DNA of 41,395 bases from Burkholderiaceae bacterium. GTDB taxonomy: Bacteria > Pseudomonadota > Gammaproteobacteria > Burkholderiales > Burkholderiaceae. A program made the position numbers and the translations under genes. The notes under the pieces are model-generated. The model was not told the origin of the DNA. It ran no database searches and was given only the letters and a program-made list of their open reading frames with translations. Every line of letters begins with the position of its first letter. Position 1 is the stretch's first letter. The stretch lies in NCBI GenBank assembly GCA_947447945.1, contig CANFLR010000014.1, positions 1 to 41,395 on the forward strand, written 5' to 3'. Shown in pieces: positions 1 through 8,475 of this stretch.

Positions 1-346
1 AAACGCAACTTAATACTGCAGTCAAAATGCCTTGGGTTCCTCCAGCAGTAACAGTGATTTCAGAGTCGGCATCATATTGATGCCCATAGAGTGTTTTGAT
101 CTTTTCTTGAATGCTGCTTCGCAACTCAGAAATGCCAATCATTGGGGGGTATTGATTATGGCCCTCTAACATCGCTTCATGCACGTGAGCAATCAAACGA
201 GGGTCACAGGGGAAATCTGGAAAACCTTGCCCTAAATTGATGGCTTTGTATTCTGATGCTAATGCGGACATGACTGTAAATACAGTTGTTCCGACTTTGG
301 GTAGTCGACTTGGAAAAGCAGGGCTGGTAGGTGGCATTTGAGTCAT
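1..346 (-). CDS. Aminotransferase class I/II, 5' part only (runs off left edge)
   Basis: Reading the minus strand from an ATG at 346 gives 115 codons open to the window edge. The product begins MTQMPPTSPAF and carries INLGQGFPDFP near residue 40 and VTAGGTQG near residue 104, typical of the N-terminal half of fold-type I PLP aminotransferases. The closest recognisable type is the methionine/kynurenine aminotransferase group (YbdL-like), which uses PLP to move an amino group to a 2-oxo acid in the cytoplasm. The catalytic lysine lies in the missing part, so substrate cannot be judged. A second ATG at 337 (MPPTSP) is an alternative start. It is divergent from yaaA, with about 68 bases between the starts. 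Confidence 0.75.
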   Translation of the reverse strand, partial: MTQMPPTSPAFPSRLPKVGTTVFTVMSALASEYKAINLGQGFPDFPCDPRLIAHVHEAMLEGHNQYPPMIGISELRSSIQEKIKTLYGHQYDADSEITVTAGGTQGILTAVLSCV

Positions 347-414
347 TTAGCGGGTTTAGGGCAAATAGGCTAAGGAATCGCTAGAATGGTAGGAATACAT
401 ATCTAAATTGTGCC

Positions 415-1191
415 ATGCTGATCGTACTTTCACCTGCTAAATCTCTTGATTACCAAACTCCTGTAAAAGTGAAATCCACTTCACTGCCGGATTTTGTCTC
501 AGAATCGGCGAAGTTAATCGCCGACCTGAAAAAATTATCCCCCCAGGATGTGGCCAAACTGATGGGTTTGTCAGACCAACTTGCCACTTTAAATGTGGGG
601 CGCTATCGAGATTGGTCCAAGAAATTCACAGCGGAAAACAGCAAACCAGCAATTTTTGCCTTTAACGGCGATGTGTATGACGGCTTTGATGTCAAAACGC
701 TCAATCCTAAAGCCTTGACTTTTGCTCAGGACAATTTGCGGATTTTGTCCGGTCTTTACGGCGCTTTGCGTCCTTTAGATCTGATGCAGCCATACCGTTT
801 GGAGATGGGAACCCCATTTAAAAATGCCAAAGGGAAGGATCTGTATGCCTTTTGGGGCGATCAGGTAACCCAGTCGATTAAACAGGTTCTGGATAAACAA
901 AAGAACCCAATTCTCTTGAATTTGGCTTCAGAAGAGTATTTCAAAGTATTGCAGCCCAAGGCGCTTAATTGTGAGGTGCTTTCTCCAGTCTTTCAGGATG
1001 CCAAGGATGGCAAATATAAAATTATTTCGTTTTACGCTAAGCGTGCACGTGGCTTGATGGCTAGGTATGTTATTGAAAATCGTATTACAGACCCAGCGGA
1101 TTTAAAAGGTTTCAATCTGGATGGCTATCGGTACTACGCACCAGATTCTCTGCCTAGCAAACCCATTTTTAGACGTGCGGAGAAAAAATAG
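415..1191 (+). CDS. yaaA: YaaA family peroxide-stress protein
   Basis: At 258 residues this is full length for the YaaA (UPF0246, DUF328) family. Family marks are the start MLIVLSPAKSLDY, FNGDVYDGFD near residues 84-92, LSGLYGALRPLDLMQPYRLE at 111-130 and FYAKRARGLMARY near 206-218. In E. coli YaaA is a cytoplasmic DNA-binding protein that lowers free iron and protects against hydrogen peroxide; that role is taken from the family. It is divergent from the aminotransferase. Its stop is two bases from the start of the DUF2863 gene, so the two are probably co-transcribed. No OxyR site was recognised in the short upstream gap. Confidence 0.93.
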   Translation: MLIVLSPAKSLDYQTPVKVKSTSLPDFVSESAKLIADLKKLSPQDVAKLMGLSDQLATLNVGRYRDWSKKFTAENSKPAIFAFNGDVYDGFDVKTLNPKALTFAQDNLRILSGLYGALRPLDLMQPYRLEMGTPFKNAKGKDLYAFWGDQVTQSIKQVLDKQKNPILLNLASEEYFKVLQPKALNCEVLSPVFQDAKDGKYKIISFYAKRARGLMARYVIENRITDPADLKGFNLDGYRYYAPDSLPSKPIFRRAEKK

Positions 1192-1193
1192 TT

Positions 1194-2405
1194 ATGGCCG
1201 TTCATCGCACTAAATCATCCCAACGAAGTTCTCCTGAGGTCGAGCGTTTAGTCGCCGATGCAATTTCATTGGCTGCCTCTGGTAGTCACATAGAAGATCA
1301 TTTCTGGGAAGAGCGTCTAAGCGTACGTTTAATGCGCTTGCTGAAAAGCCAAAACCAGAACGTGATTGATGCTGCTCTGGATCAGACTTTCCGAATCAAT
1401 ACAGTTGCATTTGAGGTACTAGCAGATATTGCTGAAACCCTGGCCGAATCTCTGACGATTGAAATTGAATCCCAACAGTGGGATGTGCTCTTGCTAGCAA
1501 TGCCGATCGTCGCCCATACTCGCTATCAAATTCCATCCGGCCCTCTGCCAGTAAGCATGATTGAATCTACTGCAGCAGCCTTACAGGCCTCTATTGTTTC
1601 AACCGATACGCGTTTGGCCATCATTCCATGGCTTTACAGCATAGATCAGATGCCCCATTCGCATACGCAGACCCGATTGCTCACGGAAGCCCTAGCTAAT
1701 GCAGCAGTCTTGGGTGGCGAGGTTAAGTTGGAATTGCGCGATATGACTGAGACTATTGCGGTCTTAGCAGATCCGCGCTTCGTGATTGCAGCTGTAGCAG
1801 CACCTAGCGGTACGCCATTATTTCGTTGGCAGGCCGAGCCACCCATCAGACAGGAGCGTGGAGTCAGTTTGATCGGTTGGCAAAATACCATGCAAGAGCC
1901 TATTGGATCTTTGCTTCCTGGTTGTGAATTCGAGCTTCTTTTGCCGGAGGCCTATTTTACGAATTGCCGTCTCGCAGATAAGCATGTTCGCCCATTAAGT
2001 ATTCGTGCTGCCGCTAACTATTTAGAGAGTACTCTTGGCATTTTGCCCGCTGGACTATCCTGCGTAGTTGGCGCATTTGGCGAAGAGCAAGCTGATGAAT
2101 ATCGCATTGCCTTTAACTTAAAGGGCTCAGCTGAAGTCGTCTACGGCGTGATTTGGCCTTTGTATGATCGCGAGAGCGTTGCAAATGACGCGCTAAATGA
2201 TGTATCAGACGATGAAAGTCCTATCAAGAAGATTTGTGATGCCCTGCATGAGGCTGGTATTGAGGATGTCTTTCGTCATGCGATGTTATTTGATCCTGAG
2301 TTATGCGATGACTGTGGCGCCCCTTTATTTCCAGATCGATCTGGTGAGGCAGTTCATGCCGAGTTGCCAGATGATGCACCAACTCAGCAACCCTTATTTC
2401 ATTGA
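1194..2405 (+). CDS. DUF2863 family protein (unknown function)
   Basis: This 403-residue soluble protein has no signal peptide or membrane segment. Its sequence resembles DUF2863, a family found mainly in Burkholderiales whose function I do not know. The N-terminal half is helical and acidic. Near the C-terminus there is a CDDCGAPLFPD segment with a CxxC pair, a possible small metal-binding or redox element, followed by an acidic tail. It starts two bases after yaaA and ends just before a strong terminator, so it is the last gene of a yaaA-DUF2863 unit. The family call rests on recall of sequence character, not on a catalytic motif. Confidence 0.75.
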   Translation: MAVHRTKSSQRSSPEVERLVADAISLAASGSHIEDHFWEERLSVRLMRLLKSQNQNVIDAALDQTFRINTVAFEVLADIAETLAESLTIEIESQQWDVLLLAMPIVAHTRYQIPSGPLPVSMIESTAAALQASIVSTDTRLAIIPWLYSIDQMPHSHTQTRLLTEALANAAVLGGEVKLELRDMTETIAVLADPRFVIAAVAAPSGTPLFRWQAEPPIRQERGVSLIGWQNTMQEPIGSLLPGCEFELLLPEAYFTNCRLADKHVRPLSIRAAANYLESTLGILPAGLSCVVGAFGEEQADEYRIAFNLKGSAEVVYGVIWPLYDRESVANDALNDVSDDESPIKKICDALHEAGIEDVFRHAMLFDPELCDDCGAPLFPDRSGEAVHAELPDDAPTQQPLFH

Positions 2406-2429
2406 CGGTCAAAGTACCTGTCAATAAGT

Positions 2430-2458
2430 AAAACAGCCGAGATAATCTCGGCTGTTTT
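2430..2458. terminator. Bidirectional Rho-independent terminator
   Basis: AAAACAGCCGAG is followed by a short ATAA-type loop and CTCGGCTGTTTT, giving a 12-14 bp perfect stem flanked by A and T runs on both sides. It sits between the DUF2863 gene (plus) and the small exported-protein gene (minus), so it can stop transcription from either direction. Confidence 0.9.
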
Positions 2459-2474
2459 AGTAAGCGCTACAATA

Positions 2475-2840
2475 TTACTGTTGAGCAAATGGTTCAGCCT
2501 CAGCGAATAGATGAGGTATCTTCCCCACCTTCATTTCAGCCGTTTGGCAAAAATCAGCCAAGCGATTGCCAGTCTTGATATTGAATAACATAGCCTTATT
2601 TGGAAGCACTACAAGATCATGGCCGGTGGCTGTATTCTTATAACGTAGACTTCCGGGTAATGAATTTTCTCGCTTCATTTCGTAAGTCTTCGATTCCCAA
2701 GTCAACTGAATCTTTTCAGTACTGCCAGAAGTCTTAAATTGACGACTTTCTTGACAGGTCCAAGTAAACGCTTCATCAGCAGCGTAAACGTTGCCAAAGC
2801 AGCTTGTTAGCAGGGCAATACTGAATAGAGTATGTCTCAT
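2475..2840 (-). CDS. Small exported protein, possibly MliC-like
   Basis: The product has 121 residues. Residues 1-20 form a Sec signal peptide (MRHTLFSIALLTSCFGNVYA, cut after AYA-type VYA), leaving about 100 mature residues. The mature part has two cysteines far apart (TWTC and ADFC), a KTYEM strand, a PGSLRY segment and NKAMLFN. That order resembles MliC/PliC periplasmic inhibitors of C-type lysozyme (cysteine, beta strand, SG-x-RY, late cysteine). The likeness is weak and the usual SGxxY motif is altered to PGSLRY, so the function is a suggestion. The gene starts 18 bases after mdh on the same strand, and the shared terminator follows. Confidence 0.6.
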   Translation of the reverse strand: MRHTLFSIALLTSCFGNVYAADEAFTWTCQESRQFKTSGSTEKIQLTWESKTYEMKRENSLPGSLRYKNTATGHDLVVLPNKAMLFNIKTGNRLADFCQTAEMKVGKIPHLFAEAEPFAQQ

Positions 2841-2858
2841 TGAGAAGGAATTTCCTTG

Positions 2859-3845
2859 TTAAAGTAGGTGCTTGACGCCAGCTTGCTCTTCAAGCAACTC
2901 ATTGAGGGTATGGTTCATCCGCTCACGTGAAAATTCATCAATTTCCAAACCTTCTACCATCTTGTACTCGCCATTTTCACAAACTACAGGAAATCCGTAG
3001 ATGACTTCAGCTGGTATGCCGTATTCCCCTTTGGAAGGAATACCCATGGTGACCCATTTGCCATTTGTGCCGAGTACCCAATCATGGATATGATCGATTG
3101 CAGCATTGGCTGCAGAGGCTGCAGAAGATAGGCCACGTGCTTCAATAATGGCCGCACCACGTTTACCAACGGTGGGTATGAATGTATCTTTGTTCCAAGC
3201 AGCATCATTAATACTGTCTTTTACAGACTTGCCATCTACAGTTGCAAAACGGTAGTCAGGGTACATCGTAGGACTGTGGTTGCCCCAAACGGCTAACTTT
3301 TCAATATCGGCAACGGGCTTATTCAACTTAGCGGCCAATTGTGAGAGTGCGCGGTTGTGGTCCAAGCGGAGCATTGCCGTGAAATTCTTAGCTGGCAAGT
3401 CCGGTGCAGATTTCATTGCAATATAAGCATTTGTATTGGCTGGATTGCCCACTACCAAAACCTTTACTGTGCGTTTAGCAACAGCATTGAGTGCTTTGCC
3501 TTGTGCGGTAAAGATTTGAGCGTTGGCGGAAAGAAGATCTTTGCGCTCCATGCCAGGGCCACGTGGACGTGCGCCAACTAACAGAGCGATATCAATATCT
3601 TTAAATGCTGTCATTGGATCTGAATGAGCACTCATGCCAGCGAGAAGCGGGAATGCGCAGTCGTCTAATTCCATCATGACGCCACCCAAAGCTTTTTGTG
3701 CTTTTTCATCAGGGATCTCTAATAACTGAAGAATGACAGGCTGATCTTTGCCCAAGAGGTCTCCATTGGCGATGCGAAACAGTAGGGAATATCCGATTTG
3801 ACCGGCTGCACCGGTGACAGCGACACGCATTGGGGCTTTTGCCAT
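2859..3845 (-). CDS. mdh: Malate dehydrogenase
   Basis: NAD-dependent cytoplasmic enzyme that interconverts malate and oxaloacetate in the TCA cycle. The ATG at 3845 ([15 protein letters not shown]) gives 328 residues, the usual length for betaproteobacterial Mdh. It is preceded by a GGAG ribosome site, so it is preferred over an upstream start that would add ten residues. Visible features are the dinucleotide loop TGAAGQIG at 11-18, substrate arginines in GARPRGPG (91-98) and at Arg101, NPANTNAY at 134-141, LDHNRA at 161-166 and the catalytic His190 in [11 protein letters not shown]. It is divergent from the GntR gene and lies close to sdh and gltA, forming a TCA-cycle neighbourhood. Confidence 0.97.
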   Translation of the reverse strand: MAKAPMRVAVTGAAGQIGYSLLFRIANGDLLGKDQPVILQLLEIPDEKAQKALGGVMMELDDCAFPLLAGMSAHSDPMTAFKDIDIALLVGARPRGPGMERKDLLSANAQIFTAQGKALNAVAKRTVKVLVVGNPANTNAYIAMKSAPDLPAKNFTAMLRLDHNRALSQLAAKLNKPVADIEKLAVWGNHSPTMYPDYRFATVDGKSVKDSINDAAWNKDTFIPTVGKRGAAIIEARGLSSAASAANAAIDHIHDWVLGTNGKWVTMGIPSKGEYGIPAEVIYGFPVVCENGEYKMVEGLEIDEFSRERMNHTLNELLEEQAGVKHLL

Positions 3846-3886
3846 TACTAATAACTCCAGAATAAGGTTGATCAATCAAAACTACT

Positions 3887-3915
3887 ATTATCCATTCAAG
3901 TGCAGGGCTTTTCCA
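3887..3915 (-). promoter_or_regulatory. Candidate sigma70 promoter for mdh
   Basis: On the minus strand TGGAAA (3915-3910) is followed after 17 bases by GATAAT (3892-3887). These match the -35 and -10 consensus at 4 of 6 and 5 of 6 positions with ideal spacing. Transcription would begin near 3880, leaving a leader of about 35 bases before the mdh ATG. Called by eye only. Confidence 0.4.
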
Positions 3916-3994
3916 TTTACACTACGAACCATCTCTTCTATAAGACATGTGATGTTGTTGATTTTATCTAATTGATACTCGTTCCGGAGCGAAT

Positions 3995-4732
3995 TTGTCT
4001 ATCCCCCCCTTACCGAAAGCCTCATTTAGCCCTCTGTACCAGCAGATAAAGACCATGATCTTGGCTAGCCTACAGGCATCTGAGTGGCTGCCTGGGGCAT
4101 CGATACCCAGTGAGATGGAGCTTGCAGCCCGATATTTGGTCAGTCAGGGAACGGTTCGCAAGGCAATTGATGAGCTGGCAGCTGAAAACCTTTTGGTACG
4201 CAGGCAAGGGAAGGGTACTTTTGTAGCGACCCATCAAGAAGACGACTGGCAATACCGCTTTTTGAGACTAGAGTCAGATTTGGGGCAGAAATTACACCTA
4301 TCTAACCGTTTTTTAAGTTGTGAGCAGATCAAGTCCTCCGCTTTGGTAGCAAAAGGGCTGAAATTAAAGACTGGGGATCCAGTCATCCATATTGATAGGA
4401 TCCAGAGCTTTCACGGCAAACCCATTGTTTTTGAAGAGATTTGGCTTCCTGCAGCGAGATTTAAAGGGCTGAGTTTGGATAAGCTCAATGCTTGGTCTGG
4501 TCCTATGTATGCTTTCTATGAGAGTGAGTATTCCACCCATATGGTCAGGGCTGAAGAACAAATTAAAGCAATTAATGCAGATCAGCAATCCGCCACATAT
4601 CTTCTGTTGTCGATCGGCCATGCTTTGCTGCTGGTTGATCGTATTGCATTCACCTACGGCAATAAACCCGTGGAAATTCGGCGCGCTCGTTATGACACTA
4701 CGCAACGGCACTACGCCAATAAATTGAATTGA
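3995..4732 (+). CDS. GntR-family regulator, HutC/UTRA type
   Basis: The product has 245 residues. The N-terminal 70 or so form a GntR winged helix-turn-helix (PLYQQIKTMI, IPSEMELAARYLVS, GTVRKAIDELAAENLLVRRQ, GKGTFVA). The rest matches a UTRA effector-binding domain (VIHIDRIQ, GKPIVFEEIWLP, VEIRRARYDT). The start is a TTG, supported by CGGAG at 3984-3988, six bases upstream; the next ATG would cut off part of the DNA-binding domain. A run of seven C falls in codons 3-5. It is divergent from mdh and directly upstream of sdhC, so it probably regulates one or both in response to an unknown small molecule. Confidence 0.88.
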   Translation: MSIPPLPKASFSPLYQQIKTMILASLQASEWLPGASIPSEMELAARYLVSQGTVRKAIDELAAENLLVRRQGKGTFVATHQEDDWQYRFLRLESDLGQKLHLSNRFLSCEQIKSSALVAKGLKLKTGDPVIHIDRIQSFHGKPIVFEEIWLPAARFKGLSLDKLNAWSGPMYAFYESEYSTHMVRAEEQIKAINADQQSATYLLLSIGHALLLVDRIAFTYGNKPVEIRRARYDTTQRHYANKLN

Positions 4733-4865
4733 TCTATATCGGTAAAAACCATTAATTTCGCCCTTGCAGACCCAAAAAATCCACACTAGCCCCAAGGTTT
4801 CCAATAGAATATGTTGCGATACAACAAAGAATTAATGCACTTTCACTTAACGATAGAGATTACCC
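4733..4865 (+). promoter_or_regulatory. Upstream region of the sdh operon
   Basis: These 133 bases separate the regulator from sdhC and must hold the main sdh promoter unless sdh is read through from gntR. No convincing -35/-10 pair could be picked by eye. The clearest element is the inverted repeat at 4812-4826, listed separately. An AGAG purine stretch precedes the sdhC ATG. Confidence 0.45.
4812..4826. promoter_or_regulatory. Inverted repeat, candidate GntR operator
   Basis: TGTTG-CGATA-CAACA has perfect 5-base arms and a 5-base spacer. It lies 40 bases before the sdhC ATG, between the GntR regulator and its likely target. Its size and position suit a HutC-type dimer. Assignment is inferred; no second copy was found in the mdh/gntR gap, only a lone TGTTG half site at 3953-3957. 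Confidence 0.35.
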
Positions 4866-5285
4866 ATGGTTGATGTAGAAAACGTAGCAAAGAAAGATAA
4901 ACCGACTTTCCGAAATATTGGCCTAGGCCAACTCATTCATTACCGACTGCCTTGGGCAGGCAAAGTGTCCATCTTGCATCGTATTAGCGGTGCGGCCTTG
5001 TTCCTGTTGTTGCCTTTTATTCTGTACTTGTTTGATCAGAGTTTGGCTTCTGAACTGAGTTATCAAAAATTCCAAGCCCTCACAAGCAATGTTTTAGTCA
5101 AACTCATTTGTCTTGGTTTGATTTGGTGTTTTTTGCACCATTTTTGCGCAGGTATCCGCTATTTATTACTAGATCTCGAAATTGGCGTTGAGAAATCGGA
5201 GGCTAATCGCTCTGCGATTATTGTTTTTAGTCTTGGTTTGGCACTCACTGCAATTGTTGGCCTCAAATTATTCGGCTTCTATTAA
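4866..5285 (+). CDS. sdhC: Succinate dehydrogenase cytochrome b556 subunit
   Basis: Membrane anchor of complex II that helps bind heme b and ubiquinone. The 139 residues hold three hydrophobic segments (about 40-58, 76-96 and 116-136). The SILHRISG motif at 35-42 gives the quinone-site Ser35 and Arg39 equivalents, and HHFCAGIRYLLLD at 91-103 contains the probable heme ligand His92. It is the first gene of sdhCDAB-sdhE, 24 bases before sdhD. Length and motifs are normal. Confidence 0.95.
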   Translation: MVDVENVAKKDKPTFRNIGLGQLIHYRLPWAGKVSILHRISGAALFLLLPFILYLFDQSLASELSYQKFQALTSNVLVKLICLGLIWCFLHHFCAGIRYLLLDLEIGVEKSEANRSAIIVFSLGLALTAIVGLKLFGFY

Positions 5286-5309
5286 GCGCATCTCAACTAA
5301 GGAAATTTC

Positions 5310-5675
5310 ATGCCTATTTATCAAATTGGACCAAAGCGTTTAGTCGTTGGTGCGCATTACGGATTAAAAGAATGGATCATCCAGCGTGTCAGCGCGATTG
5401 TGATGGTGGTCTTCACGATAGTTTTACTAGTCGACTATTGCATCACCGGTAGTGCAAGCTACGATGGTTGGGCTGGTTTGTTTAGCAACCAGTTCATGAA
5501 GTTGTTAACCCTGCTGGCCTTCATCAGTCTTTTCTATCACGCTTGGATTGGTATCCGGGATATCTGGATGGATTACATCAAGCCAGTCAGCATTCGTTTA
5601 ACACTTCAAGTGTTAACGGTTTTGTATCTTTTAGCCTGTGCGGCATATGCCGTAGAAATTTTGTGGAAAGTGTAA
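5310..5675 (+). CDS. sdhD: Succinate dehydrogenase membrane anchor subunit
   Basis: Second membrane anchor of complex II. The 121 residues contain three transmembrane segments (about 24-44, 62-82 and 96-118). FYHAWIGIRDIWMDYIKP at 75-92 carries the likely axial heme ligand His77 and the Asp88-Tyr89 pair that corresponds to the ubiquinone-site residues of E. coli SdhD. An AAGGAAA ribosome site precedes the ATG. It lies between sdhC and sdhA with short gaps, in a standard operon. Confidence 0.95.
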   Translation: MPIYQIGPKRLVVGAHYGLKEWIIQRVSAIVMVVFTIVLLVDYCITGSASYDGWAGLFSNQFMKLLTLLAFISLFYHAWIGIRDIWMDYIKPVSIRLTLQVLTVLYLLACAAYAVEILWKV

Positions 5676-5679
5676 TTCA

Positions 5680-7458
5680 ATGACTGCGATTAAAAAAGCA
5701 TTGCCACGACGCCGTTTTGATGCGGTGATTATTGGCGCAGGTGGTTCAGGTATGCGCGCTTCTTTGCAATTAGCGGAAGCTGGTTTAAACGTCGCTGTGT
5801 TGTCAAAGGTTTTCCCAACGCGTTCACATACCGTTGCGGCTCAAGGTGGTATCGGCGCATCCTTGGGTAATATGAGTGAAGATAACTGGCACTATCATTT
5901 CTACGACACGATTAAAGGATCCGATTGGTTAGGCGACCAAGATGTGATCGAGTTCATGTGTCGTGAAGCCCCCAAAGTTGTTTATGAGTTAGAGCACTTT
6001 GGTATGCCTTTTGACCGCAATCCAGACGGCACTATTTATCAGCGCCCGTTCGGTGGTCATACCGCAAATTATGGTGAGAAAGCTGTTCAGCGCGCTTGTG
6101 CGGCTGCAGACCGCACAGGCCACGCTATGTTGCACACGCTTTACCAACGCAATGTCCGCGCTAAGACCAATTTTTTTGTTGAATGGTTGGCCTTAGACAT
6201 TATTCGCGATGATGCAGGAGACGTCGTTGGTGTTACCGCTCTTGAGATGGAAACGGGCGAGATCTACATTCTGGAAGCCAAAGTTGTCATGTTAGCAACT
6301 GGCGGCGCTGGCCGTATTTGGGATGCCTCTACGAATGCCTTTATTAATACCGGAGACGGTATGGGGCTTGCAGCACGAGCAGGGATCCCTTTGGAGGATA
6401 TGGAGTTCTGGCAATTCCATCCAACTGGCGTAGCTGGCGCAGGTGTCTTATTGACAGAAGGCTGCCGCGGCGAGGGTGGTATTTTGCGCAATAAGGATGG
6501 CGAGCGCTTTATGGAACGTTATGCACCAACCTATAAAGATTTGGCTCCACGGGATTTCGTTTCGCGTTGCATGGATCAAGAAATTAAAGAAGGTCGTGGT
6601 TGCGGACCTAACGGTGACTATGTGGTCCTCGACTTAACTCATATCGGGGCAGAAACCATTATGAAGCGCTTGCCATCTGTTTACGAGATTGGCATTAACT
6701 TTGCAAACGTGGATGTTACTAAAGAGCCTATCCCAGTTGTACCGACTATCCACTATCAGATGGGCGGCATACCAACTAATATCAATGGGCAAGTTGTTGT
6801 TCCTGCTAACGGTATCCACAATGAGGTGGTTAACGGTTTGTATGCCATTGGCGAATGCTCGTGCGTTTCTGTGCACGGTGCAAACCGCTTGGGCACAAAC
6901 TCTTTGCTAGATCTTTTGGTCTTTGGTCGTGCTGCGGGCAATCATATCGTGGCTATGAATTTAAAAGATCGCGAATTCAAACCGCTACCAGCCAATGCTG
7001 GTGAACAAACCCTTGAACGGGTTGCGAAGTTGGATAACTCTACTTCGGGTGAGTACGCGCAAGACGTTGCCAATGACATTCGCAAAACAATGCAAAAGTA
7101 TGCTGGCGTATTCCGCAACCAAGAGTTAATGGATGAGGGTGTGCGTCAAATGGCTAAGCTCACCGAGCGTGCAAACCATCTTTGGCTTAAAGACAAATCT
7201 ACAATCTTTAATACAGCGCGTATCGAAGCTTTGGAAGTTGCTAACCTTGTTGAGACTGCAAATGCAACCATCGTATCCGCTGCCGCCCGCACTGAAAGTC
7301 GTGGCGCTCACTCGCATGATGATCACCAACATCGTGATGACGATAACTGGTTAAAGCATACGCTTTGGTATAGCGAAGGCAATCGTTTGGACTATAAGCC
7401 CGTTCAATTAAAGCCATTGACCGTTGAGTCCATTCCCCCTAAAGACCGCACTTTTTAA
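5680..7458 (+). CDS. sdhA: Succinate dehydrogenase flavoprotein subunit
   Basis: Catalytic subunit that oxidises succinate to fumarate and passes electrons through FAD to SdhB. It has 592 residues, normal length. The FAD loop GAGGSG is at 19-24, and RSHTVAAQGG at 48-57 contains His50, the site of covalent FAD attachment. HPTGV near 247 and PRDFVSRCMD near 290 are active-site regions, and the C-terminal NWLKHTLWYSEGNRLDYKPV is characteristic. A His/Asp-rich stretch (AHSHDDHQHRDDD, near 546-558) is slightly richer in histidine than usual. It begins four bases after sdhD. Confidence 0.97.
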   Translation: MTAIKKALPRRRFDAVIIGAGGSGMRASLQLAEAGLNVAVLSKVFPTRSHTVAAQGGIGASLGNMSEDNWHYHFYDTIKGSDWLGDQDVIEFMCREAPKVVYELEHFGMPFDRNPDGTIYQRPFGGHTANYGEKAVQRACAAADRTGHAMLHTLYQRNVRAKTNFFVEWLALDIIRDDAGDVVGVTALEMETGEIYILEAKVVMLATGGAGRIWDASTNAFINTGDGMGLAARAGIPLEDMEFWQFHPTGVAGAGVLLTEGCRGEGGILRNKDGERFMERYAPTYKDLAPRDFVSRCMDQEIKEGRGCGPNGDYVVLDLTHIGAETIMKRLPSVYEIGINFANVDVTKEPIPVVPTIHYQMGGIPTNINGQVVVPANGIHNEVVNGLYAIGECSCVSVHGANRLGTNSLLDLLVFGRAAGNHIVAMNLKDREFKPLPANAGEQTLERVAKLDNSTSGEYAQDVANDIRKTMQKYAGVFRNQELMDEGVRQMAKLTERANHLWLKDKSTIFNTARIEALEVANLVETANATIVSAAARTESRGAHSHDDHQHRDDDNWLKHTLWYSEGNRLDYKPVQLKPLTVESIPPKDRTF

Positions 7459-7476
7459 GCCAAGAGAACATTAAAA

Positions 7477-8181
7477 ATGAGTGATATTCGTATATTTGAA
7501 ATTTATCGTTACGATCCAGATCTGGATGCAGCACCGCGCATGGTTCGCTATGAACTAGAGCTTACCGGCGAACGGATGTTGCTAGATGCCCTGATCTCTT
7601 TAAAAAAGCAAGATGAATCGATTACGTATCGACGCTCTTGTCGTGAAGGGGTTTGTGGCTCTGATGCAATGAATATCAATGGTAAGAACGGCTTGGCTTG
7701 CCTAACCAACATGCTGACCTTGCCTAAAGTAATTACTTTGCGCCCATTACCTGGACTGCCGGTTGTGCGTGATTTGATTGTCGATATGACGCTGTTTTTT
7801 AAGCAATATTTATCTATCAAACCTTATCTAGTGAACGATAACCCTCCGCCCGAGAAGGAACGCCTCCAGAGCCCCGAGGAGCGAGAAGAGTTAAATGGTT
7901 TGTATGAGTGCATCTTGTGTGCATCTTGCTCCACTTCATGTCCTTCATTTTGGTGGAATCCTGATAAATTTGTTGGACCAGCTGGTTTGCTACAGGCATA
8001 TCGTTTTATCGCTGATAGTCGCGATGAGGAAACTGCACAACGTTTGGATAACTTGGAAGATCCATACCGCCTATTCCGTTGCCACACCATCATGAACTGT
8101 GTTGATGTCTGTCCTAAGCATTTAAATCCTACTAAAGCCATTGGCAAGATCAAGGAATTAATGCTTCGCAGAGCGGTATGA
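7477..8181 (+). CDS. sdhB: Succinate dehydrogenase iron-sulfur subunit
   Basis: Electron-transfer subunit of complex II with three clusters, in 234 residues. The [2Fe-2S] ligands are Cys55, Cys60, Asp63 and Cys75 (SCREGVCGSD, NGLAC). The [4Fe-4S] and [3Fe-4S] clusters use CILCASCSTSCP (Cys145, 148, 151, 155) and CHTIMNCVDVCPKHL (Cys202, 208, 212). All ligands are present. Its last four bases overlap the sdhE start (ATGA), indicating translational coupling. Confidence 0.97.
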   Translation: MSDIRIFEIYRYDPDLDAAPRMVRYELELTGERMLLDALISLKKQDESITYRRSCREGVCGSDAMNINGKNGLACLTNMLTLPKVITLRPLPGLPVVRDLIVDMTLFFKQYLSIKPYLVNDNPPPEKERLQSPEEREELNGLYECILCASCSTSCPSFWWNPDKFVGPAGLLQAYRFIADSRDEETAQRLDNLEDPYRLFRCHTIMNCVDVCPKHLNPTKAIGKIKELMLRRAV

Positions 8182-8447
8182 CACTGAGTAATGCAGAGCT
8201 ATATCGCCTTAAGAGTGATGCTCGCAGAGGATTGTTAGAGAATGATTTAATTTTGCAGCGTTTTTTTGCTCGCTACGGCGATCAACTTAGCGCAGAAGAT
8301 GGTAAGGTGCTAGGGCGATTATTGGCGCTGGATGATAATGATTTAATGGATTTATTGATTGGCCGTAAGGCCATGGTTGATGCGTTGCAAGAATTTTCTG
8401 GTTCAGAGGTCTTGAAACGCTTGATGTTGCAGTTGCAGGAAAAATAA
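8178..8447 (+). CDS. sdhE: FAD assembly factor SdhE (YgfY/Cpta family)
   Basis: A small 89-residue cytoplasmic protein that promotes covalent attachment of FAD to SdhA. The family motif RGxxE is present as RGLLE at 17-21, followed by a five-helix-type sequence of normal length. The start overlaps the sdhB stop by four bases, which ties its expression to the enzyme it matures. It ends the sdh block; gltA follows after 83 bases. Confidence 0.93.
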   Translation: MTLSNAELYRLKSDARRGLLENDLILQRFFARYGDQLSAEDGKVLGRLLALDDNDLMDLLIGRKAMVDALQEFSGSEVLKRLMLQLQEK

Positions 8448-8455
8448 ATCAGCAT

Positions 8456-8475
8456 TTTGGTGCACGGGCATCAAA
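8456..8475 (+). promoter_or_regulatory. Hairpin in the sdhE-gltA gap
   Basis: TTTGGTGC, loop ACGG, then GCATCAAA form an 8-bp stem with one G-T pair. No T run follows, so it does not look like a complete intrinsic terminator. It may be an RNA-processing or stabilising hairpin. The rest of the gap is AT-rich with a TAATAT at 8501-8506 that could be a -10 element, but no good -35 box is spaced correctly. Confidence 0.3.

Noticed and set aside
4364..4804. Minus-strand frame of 146 codons across the GntR gene end and the sdh control region
   Set aside because: It is opposite a conserved UTRA domain, shows no domain of its own and would run through the sdh promoter region.
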